Source of the DNA: CAVSUZ01 sp963834715
Lineage (GTDB): Bacteria > Pseudomonadota > Alphaproteobacteria > Acetobacterales > Acetobacteraceae
DNA length: 64,000 bases
Direction of reading: 5' to 3'
Assembly (NCBI GenBank): GCA_963834715.1
Contig: CAWIDE010000019.1
Location: 170,082 to 234,081, forward strand
Shown: piece after piece, positions 19,740 through 28,566 of the stretch
Layout of the letters: every line of letters begins with the position of its first letter
Position numbering within the stretch: position 1 is the first letter of the stretch
Made by a program: the position numbers and the translations under genes
Notes under the pieces: generated by a model
Databases searched by the model: none
The model's input: only the letters and a program-made list of their open reading frames with translations
What the model was told of the DNA's origin: nothing

Positions 19740-21682
19740 TCGTGATCATCGGCACCGCGGGGCACATCGATCACGGCAAGACAGCTTTGGTTCGGGCACT
19801 GACCGGGGTTGATACCGACCGGCTGCCGGAGGAGAAGAAGCGCGGCATCTCCATCGATCTCGGGTTTGCCTACATGCCGGCGCCGAACGGGGCTGTGATC
19901 GGGTTCGTCGATGTGCCGGGCCATTACCGGTTTATCCACAACATGCTGGCCGGCGCTGCGGGCATCGATTTCGTGCTGCTGGTGGTTGCGCTCGACGATG
20001 GGGTGATGCCGCAGACCCAGGAGCATCTCGCTATTATCCACCTGCTCGGTATCAAGCGAGGGCTCATTGTTCTCAGCAAGTGCGATCTTGTCCCGCCGGG
20101 GCGGGTGGACGAGGTCCGCGTGGAAGTTGACACGCTGCTTGCTGAAACCGCGCTGGCAAGCGCGAATGCGGTCGTGGTTTCGAGCACAACGGGTGAAGGC
20201 ATCGAGGCTGTGCGAGCTCGGTTGTTGGCAGAAGCCGCGGCTTTCAAGCCCCGTGATGACGGTGGTGCTTTTCGCTTAGCGGTCGACCGCAGTTTTTCAC
20301 TGCCCGGCGCGGGAACGATTGTCACAGGCACCGTGATGTCGGGCCGGGTTGCGGTCGGAGATTTGGTGCAGCTCAGTCCCAGCGGCCTCATGGCCCGGGT
20401 GCGCGGCATCCATGCGCAAAACCGGCTGGCGGAGGCAGGTCGGGCCGGCGAGCGGTGCGCGCTCAATCTAGTGGGCAGCGATATCAGCAGGGGTGCGATA
20501 CGGCGTGGCGAGGTCGTGCTCGATCCCGCCCTGCACGCGCCGGCCTTTCGCATTGATGCGCGTCTGCGGTTCCTCGACGCCGAGACCAAGCCCAACGGCC
20601 AGAGTATCCCCGTACGGCTACACCATGCGGCGGCTGAAGTGGGCGCGCGCGTCGTGTCTCTATCAGAAGATCAATGGGCGCAGCTCGTGCTTGAGCGCCC
20701 CATAGCGGCGGCCGTCGGCGACCGCTTCGTGGTTCGGGACGTGTCCGGTCATGGCACACTGGGCGGGGGCGAGTTTGTCGACTTACGTGCCCCGGCACGG
20801 AAACGCCGATCGCCCGAGCGTCTGCGCGAACTGGCCGCGCGCGCTGAGGCCGATCTTGCGGCGGCGCTCGCCAACTTGCTTGCCGGGCCGCCGTTTTACG
20901 TCGATCTTGTTGGCTTTGGACGAGACCGGGCGCTGACTCAGGCTGGAGCTACATCGATTGCGACCCGCCTGGGCCTGATCGTGTTATCGAAGCAGGAGCA
21001 GCAGTTTGCAATCGCTGCGAGGCTCTGGGTTCAGCTTCGTCAACACATCGCCGAAACTCTGCGCGGATTTCACGCGACCAACCCGGATCTCCAAGGGATG
21101 CCGCGCGAGTGTTTGCGATTGTCGTTCTCGCCGCGTTTGCCTGCTCAGGTGTTTGCGGCGGTGTTGCAGCGGTTAACCGGGAAACAAGAGTTGGTGGCTG
21201 AGGGCGCCTGGGTTCGTCTTCCGGGCCACGAGGCTCGGTTTACCCCAGCGCAGGCAAGGCTCTGGCAGAAAGTAGAGCCGCTGCTTCGAGGCGAGGCGCG
21301 CTACCGGCCGCCGCGCGTGCGAGACTTGGCCCAACTGCTGCGCGAACTGGAGCCCGAAATTCGCAAGCTCTTGAAAATGGCGGCGCGAATGGGGCGGGTG
21401 GACGAAGTTGCGCCGGATCACTTCTTCCTTCGCGGCGTTATGTCCGAAATCGGGGACGTCGTTGCAGAGTTAAGCAGCTCGGTTCCTGATAGCGGATTCA
21501 CGGCAGCAGATTTACGGGACCGTCTGCAGAACGGGAGGAAAGTTGCGATCCAAATTTTGGAGTTTCTGGACCGCCACGGCGTAACGCTGCGACGAGGCGA
21601 TTATCGGCGCTTGAATCCGAAGCGGTTGGAGATTTTTCGGAGTTTCGCGTCCGGAGCGGAACCGCGGCGCACAGAGCCCTAA
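19736..21682 (+). CDS. selB: Selenocysteine-specific translation elongation factor SelB
   Basis: A GTPase that delivers Sec-tRNA to SECIS-marked UGA codons. The G domain is visible as GTAGHIDHGKTALVRALTG, DVPGHYRFIHNML and SKCD. EF-Tu-like domains II and III follow, and the C-terminal third holds the winged-helix repeats that bind SECIS RNA (for example LRDRLQNGRKVAIQILEFLD near the end). Length 648 residues fits. The start may be TTG 19736 (overlapping the fdhE stop) or GTG 19742. Its place behind fdnGHI-fdhE directly links it to the Sec codon in fdnG. Confidence 0.95.
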   Translation: MIVIIGTAGHIDHGKTALVRALTGVDTDRLPEEKKRGISIDLGFAYMPAPNGAVIGFVDVPGHYRFIHNMLAGAAGIDFVLLVVALDDGVMPQTQEHLAIIHLLGIKRGLIVLSKCDLVPPGRVDEVRVEVDTLLAETALASANAVVVSSTTGEGIEAVRARLLAEAAAFKPRDDGGAFRLAVDRSFSLPGAGTIVTGTVMSGRVAVGDLVQLSPSGLMARVRGIHAQNRLAEAGRAGERCALNLVGSDISRGAIRRGEVVLDPALHAPAFRIDARLRFLDAETKPNGQSIPVRLHHAAAEVGARVVSLSEDQWAQLVLERPIAAAVGDRFVVRDVSGHGTLGGGEFVDLRAPARKRRSPERLRELAARAEADLAAALANLLAGPPFYVDLVGFGRDRALTQAGATSIATRLGLIVLSKQEQQFAIAARLWVQLRQHIAETLRGFHATNPDLQGMPRECLRLSFSPRLPAQVFAAVLQRLTGKQELVAEGAWVRLPGHEARFTPAQARLWQKVEPLLRGEARYRPPRVRDLAQLLRELEPEIRKLLKMAARMGRVDEVAPDHFFLRGVMSEIGDVVAELSSSVPDSGFTAADLRDRLQNGRKVAIQILEFLDRHGVTLRRGDYRRLNPKRLEIFRSFASGAEPRRTEP

Positions 21683-21780
21683 CTGAACAATTTCATAGCG
21701 TTCAAAAGCGTGTTGAGAACCCCCCAGAGCAGGGGGATGCCAACCAACGCCCAGGCGAGGATCAGTTTCAAGCTAGTCAT
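21679..21780 (-). CDS. Small membrane partner of OFA-type MFS transporter (33 aa)
   Basis: A 33-residue single-helix protein encoded 14 bases downstream of the transporter. It starts MTSLKLILAWALVGIPLLWG and ends with an amphipathic LLNAMKLFS. It matches the short hydrophobic small-subunit proteins found after oxalate/formate antiporter-family genes. Its stop overlaps the end of selB on the opposite strand by four bases. Easily missed because of its length; identification rests on position and on the GIPLLWG helix. Confidence 0.7.
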   Translation of the reverse strand: MTSLKLILAWALVGIPLLWGVLNTLLNAMKLFS

Positions 21781-21794
21781 TGGCGCACCCTTGG

Positions 21795-23174
21795 CTAAGC
21801 TGGCTTGGTTTCCAGGAAGTTCCGTTCATGGACCGGGCGCACCAGCAGGTTGCAGAGCAGCCCGATCAGGAGCAGGACGGCCATGAGGTACATGGTCTCC
21901 GAGTAAGCACTGGCCTTCGGAACATGGTGATCAACTTGGTATTGGCGGATGTAATTAACCAGCACCGGGCCGAAAATGCCAGCGGCGGACCAGGCGGTTA
22001 GCAGCCGGCCGTGGATGGCGCCGACGTATTGTACGCCGAAGATGTCGCGCAGGTAGGCGGGAATGGTTGAAAAGCCGCCGCCATACATGCTGATGATAAC
22101 CACGAAGCATATGACGAACAGGCCGACACTGCCAATCGCGCCCGCAGTTGGTACCAGGCTGTAGAGGACCATGCCAAGAACGAAAAACACGATATAGGTG
22201 TTTTTGCGCCCGATGAAGTCGGACGTCGAGGCCCAGAAGAATCGGCCGGCCATATTGAACAGGCTGAGCAGACCGACAAAGCCCGCGGCCGCGAGCGCGG
22301 TAACCCGTCCCGGGAACATCTCCTGCGCCATGGCCGAGGCCTGCCCGAGTACGCCGATCCCGGCAGTGACATTCAGGCACAGCACCCACCAGAGCAGCCA
22401 GAACTGCGGGGTGCGGATAGCGGTATCAACGTGGACGTTTTCGGTGGTGATCATGCCCGTGCTTTGGATCGGCGGAATATAGCCGGCCGGCTGCCAGTTC
22501 GGTGGAGGAACGCGCACGATGATCCCGCCGATGCACATGAAGCAGAAATAGATCAGGCCCATGACGGCGAATGTCTGCGCGACCCCGACACTGGTGGGGC
22601 TGGCAAACGCTTTCATTAGATACACCGATAGAGGTGAAGCGATCATTGCGCCCCCGCCGAAGCCCATGATTGCTAGTCCCGTTGCCATGCCCGGGCGGTC
22701 GGGAAACCACGTAATTAGTGTTTTCACGGGCGAGATGTAACCAATTCCAAGTCCGCACCCGCCGATCACTCCGTAGCCGAGATAGATGATCCAAAGATTG
22801 TGGACCGCCACGCCGAACGCGGCGATCAGGAAGCCGCCGCCGAAGCAGCAGGCGGCGGTAAACATTGCTTTGCGCGGACCAACCCGATCAAGCCACTTGC
22901 CGGTTGCGTAGGAGGACAGCCCGAGAAACACGATTGCCAGGCTGAAAATCCAGCCGAGCTCGGTGAGTTTCCAGTCACCCGGCGCGGACTTGGTGATGCC
23001 GATCAGCCGGGTCATAGGCAGGTTGAAAACGCTGAACGCGTAAGCTTGCCCGATGCAGAGATGCACACACAGCGCCGCGGGGGGGACCGTCCAGCGGCTG
23101 AAATCGGGACCGGCAATTATGCGTTCGCGGCTGAACCAGCCGGGGGCGCGCGACAGGGTCTGCGCGTAGTTCAT
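21795..23174 (-). CDS. OFA-family major facilitator (oxalate/formate antiporter-like)
   Basis: A 12-helix MFS transporter of 459 residues when started at ATG 23174 (MNYAQTLSRAPGWFSRERII); the longer frame upstream runs through an AT-rich promoter region and is unlikely. OFA features include CIGQAYAFSVFNLPMTRLIG in helix 1, GKWLDRVGPRKAMF in loop 2-3 and GYGVIGGCGLGIGYISPVKTLITWFPDRPGMATG. It lies between selB and fdsD in a formate gene cluster, so formate or a related carboxylate is a sensible substrate, although OFA substrates vary widely. Confidence 0.88.
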   Translation of the reverse strand: MNYAQTLSRAPGWFSRERIIAGPDFSRWTVPPAALCVHLCIGQAYAFSVFNLPMTRLIGITKSAPGDWKLTELGWIFSLAIVFLGLSSYATGKWLDRVGPRKAMFTAACCFGGGFLIAAFGVAVHNLWIIYLGYGVIGGCGLGIGYISPVKTLITWFPDRPGMATGLAIMGFGGGAMIASPLSVYLMKAFASPTSVGVAQTFAVMGLIYFCFMCIGGIIVRVPPPNWQPAGYIPPIQSTGMITTENVHVDTAIRTPQFWLLWWVLCLNVTAGIGVLGQASAMAQEMFPGRVTALAAAGFVGLLSLFNMAGRFFWASTSDFIGRKNTYIVFFVLGMVLYSLVPTAGAIGSVGLFVICFVVIISMYGGGFSTIPAYLRDIFGVQYVGAIHGRLLTAWSAAGIFGPVLVNYIRQYQVDHHVPKASAYSETMYLMAVLLLIGLLCNLLVRPVHERNFLETKPA

Positions 23175-23200
23175 TCCTGAACGATTCCTTAATATCTTTT

Positions 23201-23215
23201 TATCGTATTCCGATA
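23201..23215. promoter_or_regulatory. Palindrome upstream of the OFA transporter
   Basis: TATCG-TATTC-CGATA is an inverted repeat in a short AT-rich island between fdsD and the transporter, 27 bases before the transporter ATG. Its size and symmetry suit a GntR- or LysR-type operator. No regulator gene is adjacent, so the assignment is tentative. Confidence 0.35.
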
Positions 23216-23220
23216 ATACA

Positions 23221-23430
23221 TCAATTTGGCAATTTGGCAACGGCTTCGCGGACCATTTCGTCCAGTCCAGAACCCTGGTTAGCGAGTTGCTCTTTGATAA
23301 TTCTTCGCATCCGGGGGTCCCAGAACTTAAGTAAGTGGTCCCGCGTAGATTCCACCGCCTGATCGTGCGGCTGGTAAGCAAAGGACCGGCCGATCTGGTT
23401 GGCCATGTAAACCAGCTTATCCGGGGACAT
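23221..23430 (-). CDS. fdsD: NAD-dependent formate dehydrogenase delta subunit FdsD
   Basis: A 69-residue protein beginning MSPDKLVYMANQIGRSFAYQ, with HLLKFWDPRMRRIIKEQL in the middle, characteristic of FdsD. It is required for assembly or activity of FdsGBA-type enzymes. It starts inside the 3' end of fdhD (14-base overlap), the normal FdsC-FdsD order. Its partner subunits fdsGBA are about 5 kb away on the same strand, separated by a sugar transport cassette. Confidence 0.9.
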   Translation of the reverse strand: MSPDKLVYMANQIGRSFAYQPHDQAVESTRDHLLKFWDPRMRRIIKEQLANQGSGLDEMVREAVAKLPN

Positions 23431-24250
23431 GTTGCGTCGTCTCCAGGTTAAGGCGTTCGGGATGCGTGAAAACCTCAAACCCGTCCTGCCGTGCCACGGC
23501 AATAACGGTCATACCAGCGGCATCGGCAATACCGATCGCGAGCGCGGTCGGGGCAGATACCGCGACCGTGATGCCTACTCCGAGCATGGCTGCCTTCTGA
23601 ATGAGTTCGATAGACAGCCGGCTGCTGAGCAACAGGACACCCTCGTGTGGCGGGACGGGTTGCCGCGCCAGGGCGCCGGCGAGCTTGTCGAGCGCGTTAT
23701 GGCGGCCGACGTCCTCGCGCACGGCGAGCAGACCGTGGCAGGGATGCCAGAATCCGGCGGCGTGAACCGCGTGAGTGGCGTGGTTCAGGCGCTGGGCGTC
23801 CGGCAGGGCGTTGACCGCAGCAGCGATCTGATCGGGGCTGAACCGGGCGGTGGCGGTGACTTGGCGCACCGGGGGCAGGGCGCCGTGCAAGCTGTCGATT
23901 CCGCACAGGCCGCAGCCGCTGGGGCCGGCAATACGGCGCCGGCGCTGTTCAGCGATTTCGGCGCGGTCAGGCGGTAGCCACATCCGGAGTTCGATGCCGC
24001 CCGGGGCTTTGACCACCGAGAACTCCTCGATCTGGTCGGGGTGTTCGATAATGCCCTCGGTCAGGCTGAAGCCGATGGCGAAATCCTCCACATCGGCCGG
24101 CGTCGCGAGCATCACGGCGAGGGTGGCGCGGTTGTAGGTCAGCGCGATCGGAGTTTCATTCGCAATCACACGGGTGCCCGTGCTTACATGTTCGTTATGC
24201 CAGGCGAGCCGGGATACGAGGACCGAGGGAGAGCGCGTCAGCTTCGACAC
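23417..24250 (-). CDS. fdhD: Formate dehydrogenase sulfurtransferase FdhD/FdsC
   Basis: A 277-residue protein that transfers sulfur to the molybdenum cofactor of formate dehydrogenases. The key motif SGCGLCGIDSLHG holds the functional Cys pair. The segments IANETPIALTYN, LATPADVEDFAIGFSLTEGII, REDVGRHNALDKLAGAL and LLSSRLSIELIQKAAMLGV are conserved through the family. It overlaps fdsD and probably serves both formate dehydrogenases in the region. Confidence 0.93.
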   Translation of the reverse strand: MSKLTRSPSVLVSRLAWHNEHVSTGTRVIANETPIALTYNRATLAVMLATPADVEDFAIGFSLTEGIIEHPDQIEEFSVVKAPGGIELRMWLPPDRAEIAEQRRRRIAGPSGCGLCGIDSLHGALPPVRQVTATARFSPDQIAAAVNALPDAQRLNHATHAVHAAGFWHPCHGLLAVREDVGRHNALDKLAGALARQPVPPHEGVLLLSSRLSIELIQKAAMLGVGITVAVSAPTALAIGIADAAGMTVIAVARQDGFEVFTHPERLNLETTQHVPG

Positions 24251-24324
24251 CGGGGTTGATCCAGCAGGGTTTGTGCGATGGATAAGGCGGCAAAGCGGCC
24301 AGGCTTCAACTGGGAGGAGAGCGT

Positions 24325-25452
24325 ATGGGCGGAAAACGGCGGATTGGGGTCGGGCTGATCGGCTCTGGGTTCATGGGGAGGTGTCACGCGCTGGGGTATG
24401 CGACCGCCAGCCGGGTGTTCGATCTACCGGTGGAGGTCGATCTGGTGGTTCTGGCCGACATCAATGCGGAAGTAGCGGAGGGTGCGGCCCACGCGCTGGG
24501 TTTCCGGCGCTCCACCGGGAACTGGCGAGATTTGCTGGCCGATCCGGAGATCGATGTGGTGAATATCACCACGCCGCCCACGCTGCACCGCGAGATGGCG
24601 CTGGCGGCCGTTGCCGCGGGCAAGCACGTGCATTGCGAGAAGCCTCTCGCGCCGACCGCGGGAGAGGCGAGGGAGATGGCCGATGCGGCTGCGGCGGCCA
24701 GCCGGGTCACCCAGGTCGGGTTCAATTACCTGAAGAACCCGATGTTGGCGCTCGCCAAGGAGATCATCGCCTCCGGCGAGATCGGGGAAGTCCGGTCGTT
24801 CCGCGGGATCCATGCCGAAGACTACATGGCGGATGGCCAGATACCGTGGAATTGGAGGGTGGATCCGGCCGGCGGAGGCGGGGCGCTGGCGGATATCGGA
24901 AGTCATATTTTCGCGACTGCGCGGTATCTGATGGGGCCGATCGCTTCGTTGATGGCAGAGAGCGAGACGATGATCCGGGCGCGGCCCGTGCGAGCCGGAG
25001 CGACCGAGACGCGGGCGGTCGAGGTCGATGACGCGACGCGAATGCTGGTGAAATTCGCGAACGGTGCGAGCGGCACGCTGGAGGCAAACTGGGCGGCCAC
25101 GGGGCGCAAGATGCAGCACGACTTCGAAGTCTATGGCTCCGCGGGCGGGATCGTGTTCACGCAGGAGCGGCTGAATGAGCTGCGCGTGTATTACATGGAT
25201 GACCGGGGTGGACGCCGGGGGTTCCGGACCATTCTGGCGGGTCCCGAGCATCCGCCCTACGGGGCGTTCTGCCCGGCGCCGGGACACCAGCTCGGTTTCA
25301 ACGAACTGAAGGCGATCGAGGTGCGCGACTTCCTGGCGGCGCTGGCTGGCAGCGAGGTGCGGGGGCCGGATTTCCGGGAGGGCTACGAGATCCAGAAGCT
25401 GGTCGAGCTGGCGTATCGGTCTTCGCGGGAGAAACAATGGCTGGACGTGTAG
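24325..25452 (+). CDS. Gfo/Idh/MocA-family NAD(P)-dependent oxidoreductase
   Basis: A 375-residue sugar or polyol dehydrogenase. The Rossmann start RRIGVGLIGSGFMGRCHALGY is followed by NITTPPTLHREMALAAVAAGKHVHCEKPLAPTAGEARE, which carries the family EKP motif. DPAGGGGALADIGSHIFATARYL provides the likely catalytic Asp/His region. A GGAGGAGAG ribosome site precedes the ATG. It leads a four-gene plus-strand sugar operon (dehydrogenase, permease, ATPase, binding protein), so it likely oxidises the imported sugar or its derivative. Confidence 0.88.
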   Translation: MGGKRRIGVGLIGSGFMGRCHALGYATASRVFDLPVEVDLVVLADINAEVAEGAAHALGFRRSTGNWRDLLADPEIDVVNITTPPTLHREMALAAVAAGKHVHCEKPLAPTAGEAREMADAAAAASRVTQVGFNYLKNPMLALAKEIIASGEIGEVRSFRGIHAEDYMADGQIPWNWRVDPAGGGGALADIGSHIFATARYLMGPIASLMAESETMIRARPVRAGATETRAVEVDDATRMLVKFANGASGTLEANWAATGRKMQHDFEVYGSAGGIVFTQERLNELRVYYMDDRGGRRGFRTILAGPEHPPYGAFCPAPGHQLGFNELKAIEVRDFLAALAGSEVRGPDFREGYEIQKLVELAYRSSREKQWLDV

Positions 25453-25530
25453 GTTGCGTAGGTCATAAATAGCAGAAGTTGCGCTGGAAGCGGGCCCAAC
25501 CGCTCCAGCGGGGATCAGGGAGACGTCCCG

Positions 25531-26633
25531 ATGAGTGAGGCGGTCATACGGCCTGGTGAAGACGAACGGCTGATGCATGCCTCGCTGGTGACGCGGCTGA
25601 TGCGGCGGCCAGAGCTTGGCGCCGTCGCGGGGTTGATACTGGTTCTGATTTTCTTCGCGTTTACCGCCAGCTCCACGATGTTCACCCTCGAAGGGTTCAT
25701 GACCATCCTTGCGCCCGCGGCGCAGCTTGGAATCATGGCGGTTGCCGCGGGGCTGCTGATGATCGCCGGTGAGTTCGATTTATCGATCGGATCGATGGTC
25801 GCCTTCGCGGGACTGATCCTGGGGCTTGCGATTATCGATGCCGGGTTGCCGCTGCTGCCGGCGGTAATCGTGACGATGATCGTGGCAGGAGCGTTCGGCG
25901 CGCTGAATGGTCAGCTCGTGATTCGCACGCGGCTGCCGTCGTTCATCGTCACGCTGGCATTCCTGTTCATCCTGCGGGGACTGTCGCTGACCGGGCTGAA
26001 GATGGCGACGGGGACGACGCAGATGCGCGGCATTCGCGACGCCGTTTCTGACAGCCTGCTCCTGTCGTTGTTTTCGGGGAATGCTTTCCACCGGTTGTTC
26101 GCCGCGCTGGCGCATGCCGGGCTGATTGCACGGCTGCCGAACGGTGACCCGGCCGCGCCGGGAGTGCCCGTGAGCATCCTGTGGTTCATTGGCTTCGCGC
26201 TGCTTGCGACGTGGGTCCTGCTGCGCACGCGCATCGGCAACTGGATCTTTGCTGCCGGGGGCGACGCAAACGCGGCCCGCAACTCCGGTGTGCCGGTTAC
26301 CCGGGTCAAGACCGGGTTGTTTATCCTCACATCATGTGCGGCAGGGCTGGTTGCGGTGCTGACTGTCCTCGACGCCGGATCGACCGATGCACTGCGTGGC
26401 AATCAGCAGGAATTCCAGGCCATCATCGCCGCGGTGATCGGTGGCTGTCTGCTGACCGGCGGGTATGGATCGGCCATCGGCGCTTTTGTGGGTGCGATTA
26501 TCTTCGGCACTGTGTCGATCGGACTAACCTACACCAATTTCGACAGTGACTGGTTCCAGGTGTTCCTGGGTGCAATGCTGCTGATCGCGGTGCTGTTCAA
26601 CAACGCGGTGCGGCGTAGAGTGACGGGGGAGCG

Positions 26634-26637
<4 letters not shown>
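25531..26637 (+). CDS. Sugar ABC transporter permease (RbsC/FrcC type)
   Basis: A 368-residue integral membrane protein with about ten hydrophobic helices. Family landmarks are AAGLLMIAGEFDLSIGSMVAFAG, PSFIVTLAFLFILRGLSL and NQQEFQAIIAAVIGGCLLTGGYGSAIGAFVGAIIFG (each read in part). It is 78 bases after the dehydrogenase and overlaps the ATPase start by four bases. It would form the homodimeric channel of the importer. Confidence 0.9.
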
Positions 26638-27455
<818 letters not shown>

Positions 27456-27497
27456 GCCGGCGGAGGGTTCGCCGGTCTGCTGGAGGGAGGAAAGGGG

Positions 27498-28445
27498 ATG
27501 AGAGTGTTTAGACGAGTCCTGCTCGGCCTGTTTGCGGCGGCCGGACTGGCCCTGGCGGCGGGAACGGCGCAGGCCAAGGGGATCACAATCATTGTCGTCA
27601 CTCACGGGCAGGCATCCGACCCATTCTGGGCCATCGTGAAGAAGGGCGCCGACGACGCCGGGAAAGCAATGAAAGTGGACGTGCTCTACCGGGCGCCCGA
27701 GACGTTCGATATGGTTAAAATGGCGCAGTTGATCAGGGCCGCGACCAATCAGCGGCCCGATGGACTGGTGGTATCGATACCCGACGCGGATGCGCTGGGC
27801 GGCGCGATCAAGGGCGCGGTGGCGTCGGGGATTCCGGTGATTTCCATGAATTCCGGCGTCGATGTCGCGAAGAAGCTCGGCGTCCTGCTGCATGTGGGGC
27901 AACCCGAGTATGACGCGGGCAAGATAGCCGGTCAGAAGCTCGCTCAACTGGGCGGGACCAAGGGCGTCTGCATCAACCAGGAGGTCGGCAACGTCGCCCT
28001 TGACGAGCGCTGCAAAGGCTTTGCTGACGGGTTCGGTCATCCAGTGAAGGTGTTGCCGACCACCATGGATCCGTCTCAGACAACATCGAAGGTTCGCGCT
28101 CTGCTGCAGTCCGACCCCTCGGTCAACACCATCATGTGCCTTGGCGCGGCGACGGTCGGCGAGCCGACAGTGGCGGCGGTAAAGGCGATGGGCCTGACGA
28201 AGCCACTGCTGATCGCATCGTTCGACCTGTCACCGGGGTACCTCAAGGCCGTTGCCGACGGTCAGGCTGCGTTCGCCATTGACCAGCAGCCGTATCTGCA
28301 GGGCTATCTGCCGGTGGTGTTCCTGTCGCTGTATGCGCGGGACGGGCTGATCCCCGAGGCGTCCGTGATACCTTCTGGGCCGAACCTGATTACGAAAGAC
28401 AAGGCATCGCAGGTGATCAAGCTGTCGGGGGAGAGTATACGGTAA
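27498..28445 (+). CDS. Periplasmic sugar-binding protein
   Basis: A 315-residue binding protein of the ribose/LacI-like fold. An N-terminal Sec signal (LLGLFAAAGLALAAGTAQAK, cleavage likely after AQA) precedes ITIIVVTHGQASDPFWAIVKKGADDAG, the typical opening of this family, and ATNQRPDGLVVSIPD. It is the last gene of the sugar operon, with an AGGGAGG ribosome site before the ATG. The exact sugar cannot be read from the sequence. Confidence 0.9.
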   Translation: MRVFRRVLLGLFAAAGLALAAGTAQAKGITIIVVTHGQASDPFWAIVKKGADDAGKAMKVDVLYRAPETFDMVKMAQLIRAATNQRPDGLVVSIPDADALGGAIKGAVASGIPVISMNSGVDVAKKLGVLLHVGQPEYDAGKIAGQKLAQLGGTKGVCINQEVGNVALDERCKGFADGFGHPVKVLPTTMDPSQTTSKVRALLQSDPSVNTIMCLGAATVGEPTVAAVKAMGLTKPLLIASFDLSPGYLKAVADGQAAFAIDQQPYLQGYLPVVFLSLYARDGLIPEASVIPSGPNLITKDKASQVIKLSGESIR

Positions 28446-28497
28446 ATCTTCCTGACCCGGCCCGCTGCAACCGGAGTTGCGGCCCTGACGCTTAGTC

Positions 28498-28552
28498 CAC
28501 CTCTCCCGCTTGCGGGAGAGGTCGGCGTGGCGAAGCGCGCCGGGTGAGGGTG
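28498..28552. repeat. REP-like intergenic repeat, copy 1
   Basis: A 55-base element with two stem-loops: CTCTCCCGC/GCGGGAGAG and GCGCGCC-containing arms ending CGGGTGAGGGTG. Near-identical copies lie at 35590 and 47239. It sits between the convergent ends of the sugar operon and fdsA. Confidence 0.85.
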
Positions 28553-28566
28553 CCCCCCGGCCCCGC

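Noticed and set aside
21683..21794. tRNA-Sec (selC) next to selB
   Set aside because: The only structure there is the small transporter-subunit gene; no acceptor-stem or T-arm pattern was found.
23175..23381. N-terminal extension of the OFA transporter to 23381
   Set aside because: The extension is not hydrophobic or conserved, and runs through the AT-rich promoter region and fdsD.
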